A stretch of 45,572 bases of DNA from Fidelibacterota bacterium (GCA_947472795.1 CANJBL010000020.1:1-45572); one strand, 5' to 3'; shown: positions 25,320-34,713, counted from the stretch's first letter. Numbers and translations: made by a program. Notes: generated by a model from the sequence alone, not told the origin.

Positions 25320-25787
25320 TTACCGGTTTACGACGCGCCATGCGCCATCGGGCTGACGGCAGACCGTGCCATGTGCGGGCTGGCGTTGGCCATCGATGAT
25401 GATCTCGGTGGTAAATTCACGGCACTGTTCTGACGTCTGCGGCGCGGCGGATGCGACGCGCGGAGGCGTCCTCTGCGCAGGCGTGTCCCAAATAATGGTG
25501 TCGCCGTTGACATGACCCGTCATGGGCGAGGGGCCGGTGGTTGTCACCGCTCCGTTATTGCCGGAGCTGTTGGAACTCGGTTTTGTATCGTTCCAGATGA
25601 TGCCGTTCCGGTCAGGCGCGCCTGAAGATGCATTCGCCGAAGAACCTTTGGTCGTCGGAGCGCCCGGGGTATTCCAAATGATCGTCCCCTGCGAGGTTTG
25701 CGTGGATGCTGCTGGTGCGGTTTGCGCCTGGGCTGCACCAACCGACAGCAATGTCGCGAAAGCCGTAGAGACAATGAGGTGTTTCAT
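25320..25787 (-). CDS. Exported protein with IIW repeats and a surface-antigen-like tail
   Basis: A 155-aa protein with a clear signal peptide (MKHLIVSTAFATLLSVGAAQAQ). The middle is low-complexity and Ser/Thr/Asn/Pro-rich and carries three repeats of one pattern: GTIIWNTP, NGIIWNDT and DTIIWDTP. The C-terminal 40 residues (CREFTTEIIIDGQRQPAHGT, then VCRQPDGAWRVV) resemble the tail of rickettsial 17-kDa surface-antigen-type proteins, with two cysteines that could pair. It lacks the glycine zipper of those proteins. It follows the catalytically dead exported MsrB on the same strand after 99 bp, so the two may act together in the envelope. Function unknown. Confidence 0.75.
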   Translation of the reverse strand: MKHLIVSTAFATLLSVGAAQAQTAPAASTQTSQGTIIWNTPGAPTTKGSSANASSGAPDRNGIIWNDTKPSSNSSGNNGAVTTTGPSPMTGHVNGDTIIWDTPAQRTPPRVASAAPQTSEQCREFTTEIIIDGQRQPAHGTVCRQPDGAWRVVNR

Positions 25788-25886
25788 GGGTTGGTCCTCT
25801 CGGTAAGGCGTTCTCTATTAGATGAGCCTGGATTGGTTTTGCCGCAAGACTCTCCATAAGAGCATCATTCCGGCATTTCCCCCGCG

Positions 25887-26453
25887 TCAGTTTTTGCGGC
25901 TGGGATTCAATGGGAAGAAATTGAGTGCGGTGCCGTTGACGCGAAAACGCAACCCCGTCGGTGGCGGGCCGTCCGCGAATACCATGCCCAGATGGCTGCC
26001 GCAGCGGCTGCAATGCAATTCCCGGCCGCCTTCTTCGTTGGGTTCGTCGTCGTTGCTTTCGACGGAGTTCTCGACGGCCATGAAGAAGCTGGGCCAGCCA
26101 GTGCCCCCGTCGTATTTGGAACTACCGAGGAAAAGCTCCTGGTCGCAGCCAACACACTTGTAGGTGCCTGTGCGTTTTTCCCGGAAGAGGGGACTGGCGG
26201 CCTCCATCTCATCGAAGCCTCGGCGCAGGATCAGGTACTGATCCACTGACAGTTTCTTGCGCCACTCCTCGGGCGTGCGCATGAGCGGAAAAGACTTCTC
26301 GGGCGCGCCAGGAGAACGTTCAAAGCCGCCGGGCAAAGTGTCCTGCACCGGGGAAACCGGACCCGCATCGTCGGCTGCTTGTGCAAAGGGAAGCCGATTG
26401 GAGATGACCAAGGTCGCCAAAGCCGTAGAAAGCAGGAGTCGTCGCGTTAACAT
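25887..26453 (-). CDS. Exported MsrB-fold protein lacking catalytic residues
   Basis: A 188-aa protein with an N-terminal export signal containing two arginines (MLTRRLLLSTALATLVIS), a 35-residue linker and an MsrB domain. The zinc-binding pairs (CVGC at 100-103, CSRC at 148-151) and the pocket motif GTGWPSF are kept. The catalytic Cys of MsrB is Arg171 here (GLRFRVNGTAL instead of GLRYCMNGTAM), and the active-site His of HLGHVF is Met157 (HLGMVF). Reductase activity by the usual mechanism is not possible. It may bind methionine sulfoxide without repairing it, or be structural. The reading frame is intact and codon use is normal, so this is not simple decay. The ATG at 26453 has GGAG upstream. 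Confidence 0.88.
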   Translation of the reverse strand: MLTRRLLLSTALATLVISNRLPFAQAADDAGPVSPVQDTLPGGFERSPGAPEKSFPLMRTPEEWRKKLSVDQYLILRRGFDEMEAASPLFREKRTGTYKCVGCDQELFLGSSKYDGGTGWPSFFMAVENSVESNDDEPNEEGGRELHCSRCGSHLGMVFADGPPPTGLRFRVNGTALNFFPLNPSRKN

Positions 26454-26788
26454 CAGTAGAATCTCCAAGTACTGGACGCATTAGCGGTCCTAAAACACTG
26501 ATCTACCTTATCATCCAGGCGCCTTGACGGAACAACCCTGCGGAATGTGCGCCTTATATGGATGCCAGGGCACGGTGGCAGCTTTCCGGCGATTGATCCC
26601 GCATTGGCTAAGGGCACAAATTTCTGGAAAATAGGGCATATTTTTCAATATGTTATATTCACTCAAAAATGAAATGAAAGCATGGGCAGGCTGCAATAAA
26701 ACCTTCATAGTTCTGTCACAAATAGTATGGCCTCCCCCGATATTGATGGCGTGTTCAGACTTCCTTCCACTCTATACGGAGAACACCC
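26454..26788. other. Divergent gap upstream of pstS
   Basis: A gap of 335 bp. The right part is AT-rich (26630-26700) and holds the putative Pho box. A short minus-strand open frame at 26511-26708 was rejected because it overlaps this regulatory region and has no protein-like features. Confidence 0.5.
26702..26746 (+). promoter_or_regulatory. Putative Pho box and -10 element of the pst operon
   Basis: Two heptamers in an 11-bp direct repeat, CCTTCAT (26702-26708) and CTGTCAC (26713-26719), each followed by a four-base spacer (AGTT, AAAT), fit the PhoB-binding consensus of CTGTCAT-like repeats. A possible -10 (TATTGA, 26741-26746) lies 17 bp after the box. PhoB itself is encoded at the end of the operon, giving an autoregulatory loop. 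Confidence 0.65.
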
Positions 26789-27760
26789 ATGCTTAAGAAA
26801 CTCGCTGGCGCGGTTGCAGCGGCCGGCGCCTTTGCCGCCTTCGGCGCCTACGCTCTGGATGTCGATGCCAGCCTCTCGGAATACAAGAAGCAGGCAGGTG
26901 TTTCCGGCAGCCTGAATTCGGTGGGCTCCGACACGCTGAACAACGTGATGGCGCTCTGGCAGGAAGGGTTCGGCAAGGAATATCCGAGCGTCTCTATCAG
27001 CATTGAAGGCAAGGGCTCGGGTACGGCTCCGCCGGCTCTGATTTCCGGCACCTCGCAGTTTGGTCCCATGTCCCGCACCATGTCGGCGGGCGAAATCGAC
27101 GATTTCGAAAAGAAGTACGGCTATAAGCCGACGGCACTGCGCGTCGCCGTTGATGCGCTCGCCGTGTACGTGAACAAGGACAATCCGGTGAAGTGCCTGA
27201 GCCTTGTTCAGCTCGACGCCATCTTCTCCAAGAACCGCAAGCGCGGCGGCAAGGCCGATGTCATCACCTGGGGTCAGGTCGGTGTGACCGGCGAGTTGGC
27301 CAGCAAGCCCATCAGCATGTACGGCCGTAACAGCGCCTCGGGCACCTATGGTTACTTCAAGGAAGTGGCTATGGAAGGCGGCGACTACAAGGACAGTGTG
27401 AAGGAACAGCCGGGCTCTTCGGCCGTGGTGCAAGGCATCGCTTCCGATAAGGGCGCCATCGGTTACTCGGGCGTTGGCTTCAAGACTGCCGACGTGCGCT
27501 TTGTGCCAGTCTCGGCCAGGGACGACGGTAAGTGCTTTGAGCCCAGCTCTGACAATGCGTATGCCGGCGACTATCCGATCACGCGCTTCCTCTATGTCTA
27601 TGTGAACGCCAAGCCGGGCAGCAAGCTCGAGCCGCTGCGCGGAGAATTCGTAAAGTACCTGCTGTCGAAGCAAGGTCAGCAGGCGGTGATCAAGGACGGC
27701 TTCTTCCCGATCCCGTCGGCAGTCGCTTCGCAAGATCTTAAGTTGGTGGGGCTGCAGTAA
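26789..27760 (+). CDS. pstS: Phosphate ABC transporter substrate-binding protein
   Basis: A 323-aa periplasmic phosphate-binding protein with a signal peptide (MLKKLAGAVAAAGAFAAFGAYA). Phosphate-binding stretches are NSVGSDTLNNV, GTAPPALISGTSQFGPMSR and GRNSASGTYGYFKE. GGAG lies before the ATG. It captures inorganic phosphate for the PstCAB transporter encoded immediately downstream. A putative Pho box precedes it. A GC-rich hairpin (27795-27822) follows it inside the operon and may keep pstS mRNA in excess over the permease genes. Confidence 0.96.
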   Translation: MLKKLAGAVAAAGAFAAFGAYALDVDASLSEYKKQAGVSGSLNSVGSDTLNNVMALWQEGFGKEYPSVSISIEGKGSGTAPPALISGTSQFGPMSRTMSAGEIDDFEKKYGYKPTALRVAVDALAVYVNKDNPVKCLSLVQLDAIFSKNRKRGGKADVITWGQVGVTGELASKPISMYGRNSASGTYGYFKEVAMEGGDYKDSVKEQPGSSAVVQGIASDKGAIGYSGVGFKTADVRFVPVSARDDGKCFEPSSDNAYAGDYPITRFLYVYVNAKPGSKLEPLRGEFVKYLLSKQGQQAVIKDGFFPIPSAVASQDLKLVGLQ

Positions 27761-27794
27761 GCGGATCACACCACTTTCCGTTCGCGAAACGGAT

Positions 27795-27822
27795 GGCGCC
27801 GGCAGCCGTCACAGCCGGCGCC
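27795..27822 (+). terminator. Intercistronic hairpin between pstS and pstC
   Basis: A nine-bp perfect stem (GGCGCCGGC with GCCGGCGCC) around a ten-base loop, with no proper T-run. Such structures after a binding-protein gene commonly lower read-through or stabilise the upstream mRNA. Confidence 0.6.
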
Positions 27823-27887
27823 GTTCCATTTCGGAATCGGGCGCTACGATAGGAAGATAAGAGACCTGCAATACCCTTTAGGTTCAA

Positions 27888-30545
27888 ATGGCCCCTGCTG
27901 ACACTCACGCTGTGACACCGCCCGTCGGACCTGCTCCAAAATCCGCACGCCAGCGTCGTTCCATGAAGACGGCCAAAAGCGTGATCATCGCCGACAAGGT
28001 GGCCGACTGGACGATTCGTATCGGCGGCCTCGGTGTTATCGCGGCCGTTTTCGGGATAATGCTTTTCCTGACGGTGGTGGTCGTTCCGCTGTTCGCCGGA
28101 GCCGGCATCGAAGGTTCCACCGTATCCGAGAAAGCCGTGGCCGGCGGCCCGGCTCTCATGGACATTGTTGACGAATACAAGACCGTCGCCGTATCGGTGG
28201 ACGAGACCGGGCAGGTGCACGCCATCCACATCAAGAGCGGTGTGGCTTTGGAAGTGGCGCCGGTGGATCTTGGTCTTGCCGACGGCGGCAAGACTCTTAC
28301 TGCTTTTGCGCGCACCCCTTCGGGTCGCGATATTGCTTATGGCTTTTCCGACGGCACCTTACGTCTCGCCGCCGTGAAAGTCGGTGGCGCTGTGATCAAC
28401 ACCGCGGATGTACCGGGTGATCTCAAGCGCCTCTCCGATACGGACTTCACCGATGGGAAGTCCATCTATACTGGTGTCAGCGCCGACCAAACGCGCCGCG
28501 TCTCGATTGAGGTGGTGCTCGGATCCGCGCAACAGGTGGCACCCGCAGGGACCGCCGTTGTTGCAGCGGACTACCGCATTGCGGGCGAGGCCGAACGCCC
28601 GACGATTTCGTTCGTGACGGTTGATGCCGAAGGCGTGGGCCGGTTGTCGCGCTCCGAATCCAAGACCAACATGTTGACGGGCGCGGTGACAACGACACTG
28701 ACCTCTGCAGAACTTCCAGGTCTACCGAAGGGCGTAAAAGTCCGCAGCGTGTTGATGAACAACAACGGCACCCAGGTTTATGTGTTTGAAGCCGGTGGCA
28801 CCGTCTATCGTTATAACAGCCTGGATTTTGAGAAGCCCGAACTCGCGGAGACGAACAGCTTACTTCCGAGCGGCGTTACGATCGGCGCCGCCAGCTTCTT
28901 GATCGGAGAGCAATCTCTCGTGATCGCGGGGTCCGACGGGTCCGTGAACGTCTTTTTCCGATTGCAAGATCCAGCAACCAAGAATCCAGATGGCTATGTG
29001 CTGCGCCGCGCTCACACATTGGAGGCGCACAAAGCCGCCGTGGTTGCCATGGATATGAGTCAGCGCGGCAAGATGTTTGTTACTGCGGACGCCAACGGCG
29101 AAGTCTGGTTGCGCCACTCCACGAGTGAGCAGGTGCTACTCAAGTTGATGCCGCCAGCGGGGCAAAAGCCCCAATATCACGCCGTGACCTTCGCGCCGCG
29201 CGAGAACGGCGTGCTGGCCGTGGCTGATGATGGCAAGATTTACACGTGGGATGTCAGCGCGCCGCACCCGGAAACGACCTTGAAGACCCTTTTCGGCAAG
29301 GTCTGGTACGAGGGGTACGCGGAGCCAACCTACACGTGGCAGTCTTCGGCGGCCACGAATGCTTTCGAGCCCAAGTTCTCGCTGGTGCCGTTGATCTTCG
29401 GTACCCTCAAAGCGACGTTGTATTCGCTTCTCTTCGCCATTCCCATTGCGCTTGGAGCCGCGATCTATACGTCTGAGTTCGTGCATCACCGTGTGCGCGC
29501 TGTCGTGAAGCCAACAATGGAATTGATGGCTTCTCTTCCCTCCGTCGTGCTCGGTTTCATCGCGGCTCTGATCCTGGCGCCTATCGTGGAGACATGGATT
29601 GCAGCCATCTTCTTTGCCTTCCTGGTCATACCACTAGGGCTTTTCTTCTCAGCTTTCCTTTGGCAGCTTCTGCCAGGCCCTATTGCTTTGCGTTACGGCG
29701 GATTGCCGAAATTCCTGCTGATCTTCATCTCGCTTCTGATTTTCGGTTATGCGGCATTCCTGCTGGCGCCAGCTTTTGAATACGTCTTTTTTGCCGGAGA
29801 TTTGAAGGCTTGGGCCAACGGCGCGGTGGGCTCATCAGTGCCATTCACGGCCCTTCTCGCCCTGCCATTTGTTTTCATGGCGGTCTATTTCGGTGGCGAT
29901 AATCTCGTCACTCAGTATCTGGGTCATGTCCTGCGCGGTGAAGACCGCACGCGCGCAGGGTTAATGGAACTCTCCCGATGGGGTGCGACATTGATCATCT
30001 CATCCGTCATCTCTTATGCGATCGCCTCCGTGCTCGTCGGCCTTGGTCTCGATCCACGAGGTGGCGTGGTCGATACCTACGTGCAACGCAATACGCTTGT
30101 TGTTGGCTTTGCCATGGGCTTCGCCGTTATTCCGATCATTTACACAATCTCAGAAGATGCGCTGAATACCGTACCAGAACACTTGCGCGCAGCCAGCTTG
30201 GCGTGCGGCGCTACATCCTGGCAGACCGCCGTAAGCGTCATCGTGCCGACAGCCATGAGCGGCATCTTCTCCGCGATCATGATTGGCATGGGTCGCGCGG
30301 TGGGTGAAACCATGATCGTTGTCATGGCAGCCGGCAATACGCCTGTGATGGAATGGAACATCTTCAACGGCTTGCGCGCTTTGTCGGCGAATATCGCCGT
30401 CGAACTCCCGGAAGCCGTTCGCGATTCCACGCTTTACCGCATGCTGTTCTTCGCAGCTCTGACACTGTTTGTGATCACCTTTGTCGTCAATACCTTTGCT
30501 GAAATGGTACGCCAGCGCTTCCGTAAGCGCACGGCGCAGCTATAA
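27888..30545 (+). CDS. pstC: Phosphate ABC transporter permease PstC, long form
   Basis: An 885-aa protein, almost three times the usual PstC. One transmembrane helix (about 43-70) is followed by some 420 extracytoplasmic residues of WD/beta-propeller-like character (for example VAVSVDETGQVHAIHIKSG, SLVIAGSDGSVNVFF, KMFVTADANGEVWLRH, VLAVADDGKIYTWD). The permease part runs from about 495 to the end with several helices. The ABC-interaction loop contains EDALNTVPEHLRAASLACGA. Long PstC proteins of this kind are known in other Proteobacteria, but the role of the propeller is not settled. It may shape docking of PstS or sense phosphate. The start codon has a weak ribosome site; ATG 27963 is an alternative. 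Confidence 0.93.
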   Translation: MAPADTHAVTPPVGPAPKSARQRRSMKTAKSVIIADKVADWTIRIGGLGVIAAVFGIMLFLTVVVVPLFAGAGIEGSTVSEKAVAGGPALMDIVDEYKTVAVSVDETGQVHAIHIKSGVALEVAPVDLGLADGGKTLTAFARTPSGRDIAYGFSDGTLRLAAVKVGGAVINTADVPGDLKRLSDTDFTDGKSIYTGVSADQTRRVSIEVVLGSAQQVAPAGTAVVAADYRIAGEAERPTISFVTVDAEGVGRLSRSESKTNMLTGAVTTTLTSAELPGLPKGVKVRSVLMNNNGTQVYVFEAGGTVYRYNSLDFEKPELAETNSLLPSGVTIGAASFLIGEQSLVIAGSDGSVNVFFRLQDPATKNPDGYVLRRAHTLEAHKAAVVAMDMSQRGKMFVTADANGEVWLRHSTSEQVLLKLMPPAGQKPQYHAVTFAPRENGVLAVADDGKIYTWDVSAPHPETTLKTLFGKVWYEGYAEPTYTWQSSAATNAFEPKFSLVPLIFGTLKATLYSLLFAIPIALGAAIYTSEFVHHRVRAVVKPTMELMASLPSVVLGFIAALILAPIVETWIAAIFFAFLVIPLGLFFSAFLWQLLPGPIALRYGGLPKFLLIFISLLIFGYAAFLLAPAFEYVFFAGDLKAWANGAVGSSVPFTALLALPFVFMAVYFGGDNLVTQYLGHVLRGEDRTRAGLMELSRWGATLIISSVISYAIASVLVGLGLDPRGGVVDTYVQRNTLVVGFAMGFAVIPIIYTISEDALNTVPEHLRAASLACGATSWQTAVSVIVPTAMSGIFSAIMIGMGRAVGETMIVVMAAGNTPVMEWNIFNGLRALSANIAVELPEAVRDSTLYRMLFFAALTLFVITFVVNTFAEMVRQRFRKRTAQL

Positions 30546-30578
30546 GCCGGTTACTGGTCAGGTAGTTCGGATGTTAAG

Positions 30579-32318
30579 ATGAGTGCAATGACTGAAACCC
30601 TCGAAGCGTCTGCCGAAACTGTTCCGATGTCGCGTGCGCGGGCGCGCCGCACCGACATGCGCAGCCGCGGTGAGCCGGCCTTGTGGAGCCTCGGTGGGGC
30701 TTTGGCGATCGGCATCCTGATGATCCTGGGTTTTCTCGTGCTGGTATTGTCCAACGGCATCGCCACGTTCGTTCCCAAACCCTTGCGTGTAGTCACCCAG
30801 ACCGACGGCAAAGTGACGGCCGGTGAACCTTTCCGCTCCGAGGTTTTCAAGCCCGTACCCCAGGATGTTGCGCAGCTCTCGCCGGAGTGGCAGGAGAAGA
30901 TAAAAGCCGCGAATGGCTATGTTGACCGCACGCTATACCGCCTCGGGAATTTCGATATTTACGGCGAGGACTTCCGTTGGGTGCCTGAGTTCCTGGTTGC
31001 AAAGGTCGAGCAGCCTAAGAATCTTCTTTTCATCGAGCGCAGTGAATGGGGTCCCTTCATTGGCACCGTGAAGACCTTTAAGGTCGATGGTGTTGATCAG
31101 GCCTTTTCCGGTCTTGATGACGCGAAATTCACTCAGGTTCACGAGCAGTCGCGTGAGCGCGCCCAAGCCATTCGCAAGGTTGAGCGGAGCGATATCGGCA
31201 AAGTGAATCGCGCGCTCGATGATGGACGCCTTGCATTGCGCAAGATCGAGTTGAAAGACGGCAAGGACAGTGCGGCTTATCGCGCTGCCGACACCAGATT
31301 TGCCGCGCAGAATGTTGAGTTGCAGCGCCAATATCAAGCATTAACCGAGCAGGTTCAAAAGCTACGTGAAGCCAACGCCAAGAACACTCTTACGCTGGTG
31401 GAAGTTGGCGGACGCGAGAAGACCATCGACTTCTCGGGCCTTGTACGCGCGTACGCGGCCAATGATCTTTCCCTCGGGCAGAAGATCGGCGTGTACTTCT
31501 CCCGGTGGGCAGAATTCCTGGTGGATGAGCCGCGAGAAGCCAATACAGAAGGCGGCGTGTTTCCCGCTATTTTCGGCACCGCCGCTATGACGCTGCTCAT
31601 GGTGCTTGTGGTGGCACCTTTCGGGGTCATCACAGCGCTTTATCTGCGTGAGTATGCGCAACAGGGACGTTTGGTTTCCTTCGTGCGCATCTCGGTGAAC
31701 AACCTGGCGGGCGTGCCCTCGATTGTGTACGGCGTGTTTGGTCTCGGCTTCTTCGCCTATGTGGTGGGAGGTTCAATAGATTCGGTGTTCTTTCCGGAGC
31801 GCCTGCCCAATCCTACGTTTGGGACGGGCGGCTTGCTCTGGTCGGCGCTCACGCTCGCTCTTCTCACGGTTCCCGTCGTTATTGTCGCTACCGAGGAAGC
31901 TCTTGCCGCCGTTCCGCGCTCCATGCGTGAAGGGTCGCTGGCCTGCGGCGCATCAAAGTGGCAGACCATCAAGTACATCGTGCTGCCCCGCGCCATGCCT
32001 GGCGTCATGACCGGGATCATCCTGGCTATGGCGCGCGGCGCCGGTGAAGTGGCGCCACTGATGCTGGTGGGAGTGGTAAAACTTGCGCCTCAGTTGCCCG
32101 TCGACGGCACGTTCCCCTTTGTGCACTTGGAACGTTCCTTCATGCACTTGGGTTTTCATATTTTCGATGTGGGCTTTCAGTCGCGTAATGCCGAAGCCGG
32201 CAAGCCGATGGTCTTCGTGACCACGGTGCTTCTGATTGCCCTTGTCGCCATCGTCAACGCCACAGCGATTGTTGTGCGCAGCCGGCTGAAGAAGCGCTTC
32301 GCCGGAAGTCAGTTCTAG
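30579..32318 (+). CDS. pstA: Phosphate ABC transporter permease PstA, long form
   Basis: A 579-aa protein, twice the usual PstA. One transmembrane helix (about 38-62) precedes about 260 extracytoplasmic residues. These include a highly charged, probably coiled-coil stretch (about 190-270, with [20 protein letters not shown] and [20 protein letters not shown]). The permease core starts near residue 324 ([15 protein letters not shown]). The interaction loop has [20 protein letters not shown] and is followed by [12 protein letters not shown]. It pairs with long PstC, 33 bp upstream. Both permeases are enlarged on the same side of the membrane, which suggests the two extra domains touch. Confidence 0.93.
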   Translation: MSAMTETLEASAETVPMSRARARRTDMRSRGEPALWSLGGALAIGILMILGFLVLVLSNGIATFVPKPLRVVTQTDGKVTAGEPFRSEVFKPVPQDVAQLSPEWQEKIKAANGYVDRTLYRLGNFDIYGEDFRWVPEFLVAKVEQPKNLLFIERSEWGPFIGTVKTFKVDGVDQAFSGLDDAKFTQVHEQSRERAQAIRKVERSDIGKVNRALDDGRLALRKIELKDGKDSAAYRAADTRFAAQNVELQRQYQALTEQVQKLREANAKNTLTLVEVGGREKTIDFSGLVRAYAANDLSLGQKIGVYFSRWAEFLVDEPREANTEGGVFPAIFGTAAMTLLMVLVVAPFGVITALYLREYAQQGRLVSFVRISVNNLAGVPSIVYGVFGLGFFAYVVGGSIDSVFFPERLPNPTFGTGGLLWSALTLALLTVPVVIVATEEALAAVPRSMREGSLACGASKWQTIKYIVLPRAMPGVMTGIILAMARGAGEVAPLMLVGVVKLAPQLPVDGTFPFVHLERSFMHLGFHIFDVGFQSRNAEAGKPMVFVTTVLLIALVAIVNATAIVVRSRLKKRFAGSQF

Positions 32319-32323
32319 GAGCC

Positions 32324-33163
32324 ATGCCAATGAATATGGAATCCGCCATTGCCGCGCGGCTCGACAGCGCCTACGAAAGCACGGTTTATCATTTGAAGGC
32401 TGGCGGCGGCGGAACAGTGCTAGAGATCAATGATCTCTGCTTGTGGTACGGACAAACGCAGGCGCTGCATCATGTGCAGATGACGGTAGAGAAGGGGCTT
32501 GTCACCGCCCTCATTGGACCCTCCGGTTGTGGCAAGTCCACGCTCCTGCGGTGTATCAACCGCATGAACGACTTGGTCGATGGGCTTAAAATCAAGGGCC
32601 AAATCCGCCTCAACAATGAAGATATTTACAACCGCGCGGCTGACGTCATCGCCCTTCGCAAGCGCATGGGCATGGTATTCCAGAAGCCGAACCCCTTCCC
32701 CATGTCGATCTATGAGAACGTTATTTATCCGCTGAAGGTGGACGGCGTGCGTGACAAGGCTTTCTTGGAAGAAACCTGCGAGCGTGCGCTGAGAAGCGCT
32801 GCTTTGTGGAACGAAGTGAAGGATCGCCTCGATCAAAGCGCGTTGGGCATGTCGGGCGGCCAGCAGCAGCGCTTGTGCATCGCGCGCGCCATCGCTGCGG
32901 ACCCGGAAGTCCTGCTGATGGACGAACCGTGTTCGGCGCTGGATCCTATTGCCACCGCCAAGATCGAGGATCTCATCAACGAACTCGCGGGTCAGTACAC
33001 TGTGGTTATTGTCACGCACAATATGCAGCAGGCCGCCCGCGTGTCGGACAACACAGCTTTCATGTATTTGGGCCGCTTGATCGAATACGGCGATACAGAA
33101 ATCATCTTCCAAACGCCGAAGTCACCCAAGACACAAGATTACGTCACCGGGCGTTTCGGCTAA
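32324..33163 (+). CDS. pstB: Phosphate ABC transporter ATP-binding protein
   Basis: A 279-aa ATPase. Walker A is GPSGCGKST, the signature is [15 protein letters not shown], Walker B is VLLMDEP, and the H-loop is VIVTHNM. The Q-loop [15 protein letters not shown] is typical of PstB. It powers PstCA. The first 30 residues are a variable extension. It begins 5 bp after pstA, so the genes are tightly coupled. Confidence 0.97.
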   Translation: MPMNMESAIAARLDSAYESTVYHLKAGGGGTVLEINDLCLWYGQTQALHHVQMTVEKGLVTALIGPSGCGKSTLLRCINRMNDLVDGLKIKGQIRLNNEDIYNRAADVIALRKRMGMVFQKPNPFPMSIYENVIYPLKVDGVRDKAFLEETCERALRSAALWNEVKDRLDQSALGMSGGQQQRLCIARAIAADPEVLLMDEPCSALDPIATAKIEDLINELAGQYTVVIVTHNMQQAARVSDNTAFMYLGRLIEYGDTEIIFQTPKSPKTQDYVTGRFG

Positions 33164-33193
33164 GGCTCTTGAAGCAGGATACGTAAGAGACAT

Positions 33194-33994
33194 ATGGGCG
33201 CTTTTGGTCAAAACACTCCGGTCTATGCGACGGTTGAGCACCATGGCCGCTCTATTGGCGGCGAACTGGCGACGCTCTCGGGCCGCCTTGCCGTCATGAG
33301 CGGTCTGGCCGAAGCGCAGCTTGCCGAAGCCGTGGCGGCGCTGGCGGCGCGTGATTCCGAGACAGCGCAGCGCGTTGTCAATGGAGACTCCGCCATTGAT
33401 GACATGGAGACGGAGATCAATGCCCGCGCCATGCGCCTTTTGACGCTGCACGCGCCCGTGGCAGCTGATTTGCGCGAGATTGTCGGTGCTCTGAAAATTT
33501 CGGCCAATGTGGAGCGTATCGGCGACTATGCGGCTAATATCGCCAAGCGCTGCATCATCGTGAACGGTTACCCGCTGGTGCCCGCCCACAATGGTGTTAT
33601 TGAACTGGGGCGCCTCGTGCGCCAATACGTCCAGACCGCTTTCGATGCTTATGCTGAACGCGACCTAGGTAAAGCCCAAGCCGTGTGGCGTGGTGATGCC
33701 GATATCGACGCATTGCATACTTGCGTATTCCAAGATTTGCTGGCCGACATGTTGGCTGAGTCCGATCACGTGCTTGCATGTACGCACCTTTTGTTTGTGA
33801 TCAAAAACTTCGAGCGTATCGGCGATCACGCCACCAATATTGCCGAGACAATCCAATTTCTTGTTGCGGGGACACATATGGCGGAAAAGAGGCCAAAGCG
33901 CCCGCTGCCCGATACTTCACTCCCACCCAATGCAGCAGAGGCCGCCGCAGCCGCTGCTACCGATGCATTTAATGTTCTTGGAGGACATCCATGA
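33194..33994 (+). CDS. phoU: Phosphate signalling protein PhoU
   Basis: A 266-aa helical protein with two PhoU repeats. Each carries the typical metal-binding pattern: LKISANVERIGDYAANIAKR in the first and IKNFERIGDHATNIAETI in the second. PhoU links the Pst transporter to the PhoR/PhoB two-component system and represses it when phosphate is plentiful. The last 35 residues are an Ala-rich extension. Its stop overlaps the phoB start by ATGA. Confidence 0.96.
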   Translation: MGAFGQNTPVYATVEHHGRSIGGELATLSGRLAVMSGLAEAQLAEAVAALAARDSETAQRVVNGDSAIDDMETEINARAMRLLTLHAPVAADLREIVGALKISANVERIGDYAANIAKRCIIVNGYPLVPAHNGVIELGRLVRQYVQTAFDAYAERDLGKAQAVWRGDADIDALHTCVFQDLLADMLAESDHVLACTHLLFVIKNFERIGDHATNIAETIQFLVAGTHMAEKRPKRPLPDTSLPPNAAEAAAAAATDAFNVLGGHP

Positions 33995-34692
33995 AACCGA
34001 CGGTCATGATCGTCGAGGACGAAGCCTCGCTTGTCACCATGTTGCGCTACAACCTGGAGAAAGAAGGCTACAACGTCACCGAAGCCAGCGACGGTGAGGA
34101 AGCCGTGACGGTAGCCGACGAAACCCCACCCGACGCGGTGATTCTCGACTGGATGCTGCCGCGTATGTCCGGCATCGAGGTTTGCCGACAACTTCGCCGC
34201 AAGAACGAGACGCGCAGCGTGCCGATCATCATGCTGACAGCACGGAGCGAGGAAACCGACAAGGTGCGCGGTCTCAACGTCGGCGCCGACGACTATATGA
34301 CAAAGCCGTTTTCCATGCCGGAATTGGTGGCGCGCGTACGCGCGCTCCTGCGGCGTGCAAAGCCCAGCCAGGCCAAGGGTCAGTTGACGTTCGGCGATAT
34401 CATGCTCGATCTCGATGCGCACCGTGTAAGTCGTGCGGGCAAGTTCATTCACCTGGGACCCACTGAGTTCCGCTTGCTCCAATATCTCATGGAGCGCCCC
34501 GGCACAGTCTTCAGCCGCGAAGAACTGCTCAACGGCGTATGGGGCCCTGATATTTACGTGGAGCCGCGCACGGTGGATGTACACATCCGACGTTTGCGCA
34601 AGGCTCTCAACGCCGAGAACGGCTCAGACGTCATCCGCACAGTGCGTGCGGCTGGTTATGCGCTCGATGGCAAAGGCGATCAAGCGGCCTGA
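33991..34692 (+). CDS. phoB: Phosphate regulon response regulator PhoB
   Basis: A 233-aa OmpR-type regulator. The receiver domain has the acidic pair in IVEDEAS, phospho-acceptor Asp in ILDWMLPRMSG and Lys in DDYMTKPFS. The C-terminal winged helix has LGPTEFRLLQYLMERPGTVF and VDVHIRRLRKAL. It activates pst and other phosphate-starvation genes from Pho boxes such as the one at 26702. The sensor kinase gene phoR, usually next to phoB, is absent from this operon and from the whole window. The operon ends at the terminator just downstream. Confidence 0.96.
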   Translation: MKPTVMIVEDEASLVTMLRYNLEKEGYNVTEASDGEEAVTVADETPPDAVILDWMLPRMSGIEVCRQLRRKNETRSVPIIMLTARSEETDKVRGLNVGADDYMTKPFSMPELVARVRALLRRAKPSQAKGQLTFGDIMLDLDAHRVSRAGKFIHLGPTEFRLLQYLMERPGTVFSREELLNGVWGPDIYVEPRTVDVHIRRLRKALNAENGSDVIRTVRAAGYALDGKGDQAA

Positions 34693-34713
34693 GTTGAAGT
34701 TCACACGCGAACA

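Noticed and set aside
25887-26453. Idea that the third MsrB is a decaying pseudogene
   Set aside because: The frame is intact, the zinc ligands and pocket are kept, and only catalytic positions are changed, which argues for a changed role rather than decay.
26511-26708. Minus-strand open frame of 65 codons upstream of pstS
   Set aside because: It overlaps the putative Pho box, and the region is AT-rich and regulatory in character.
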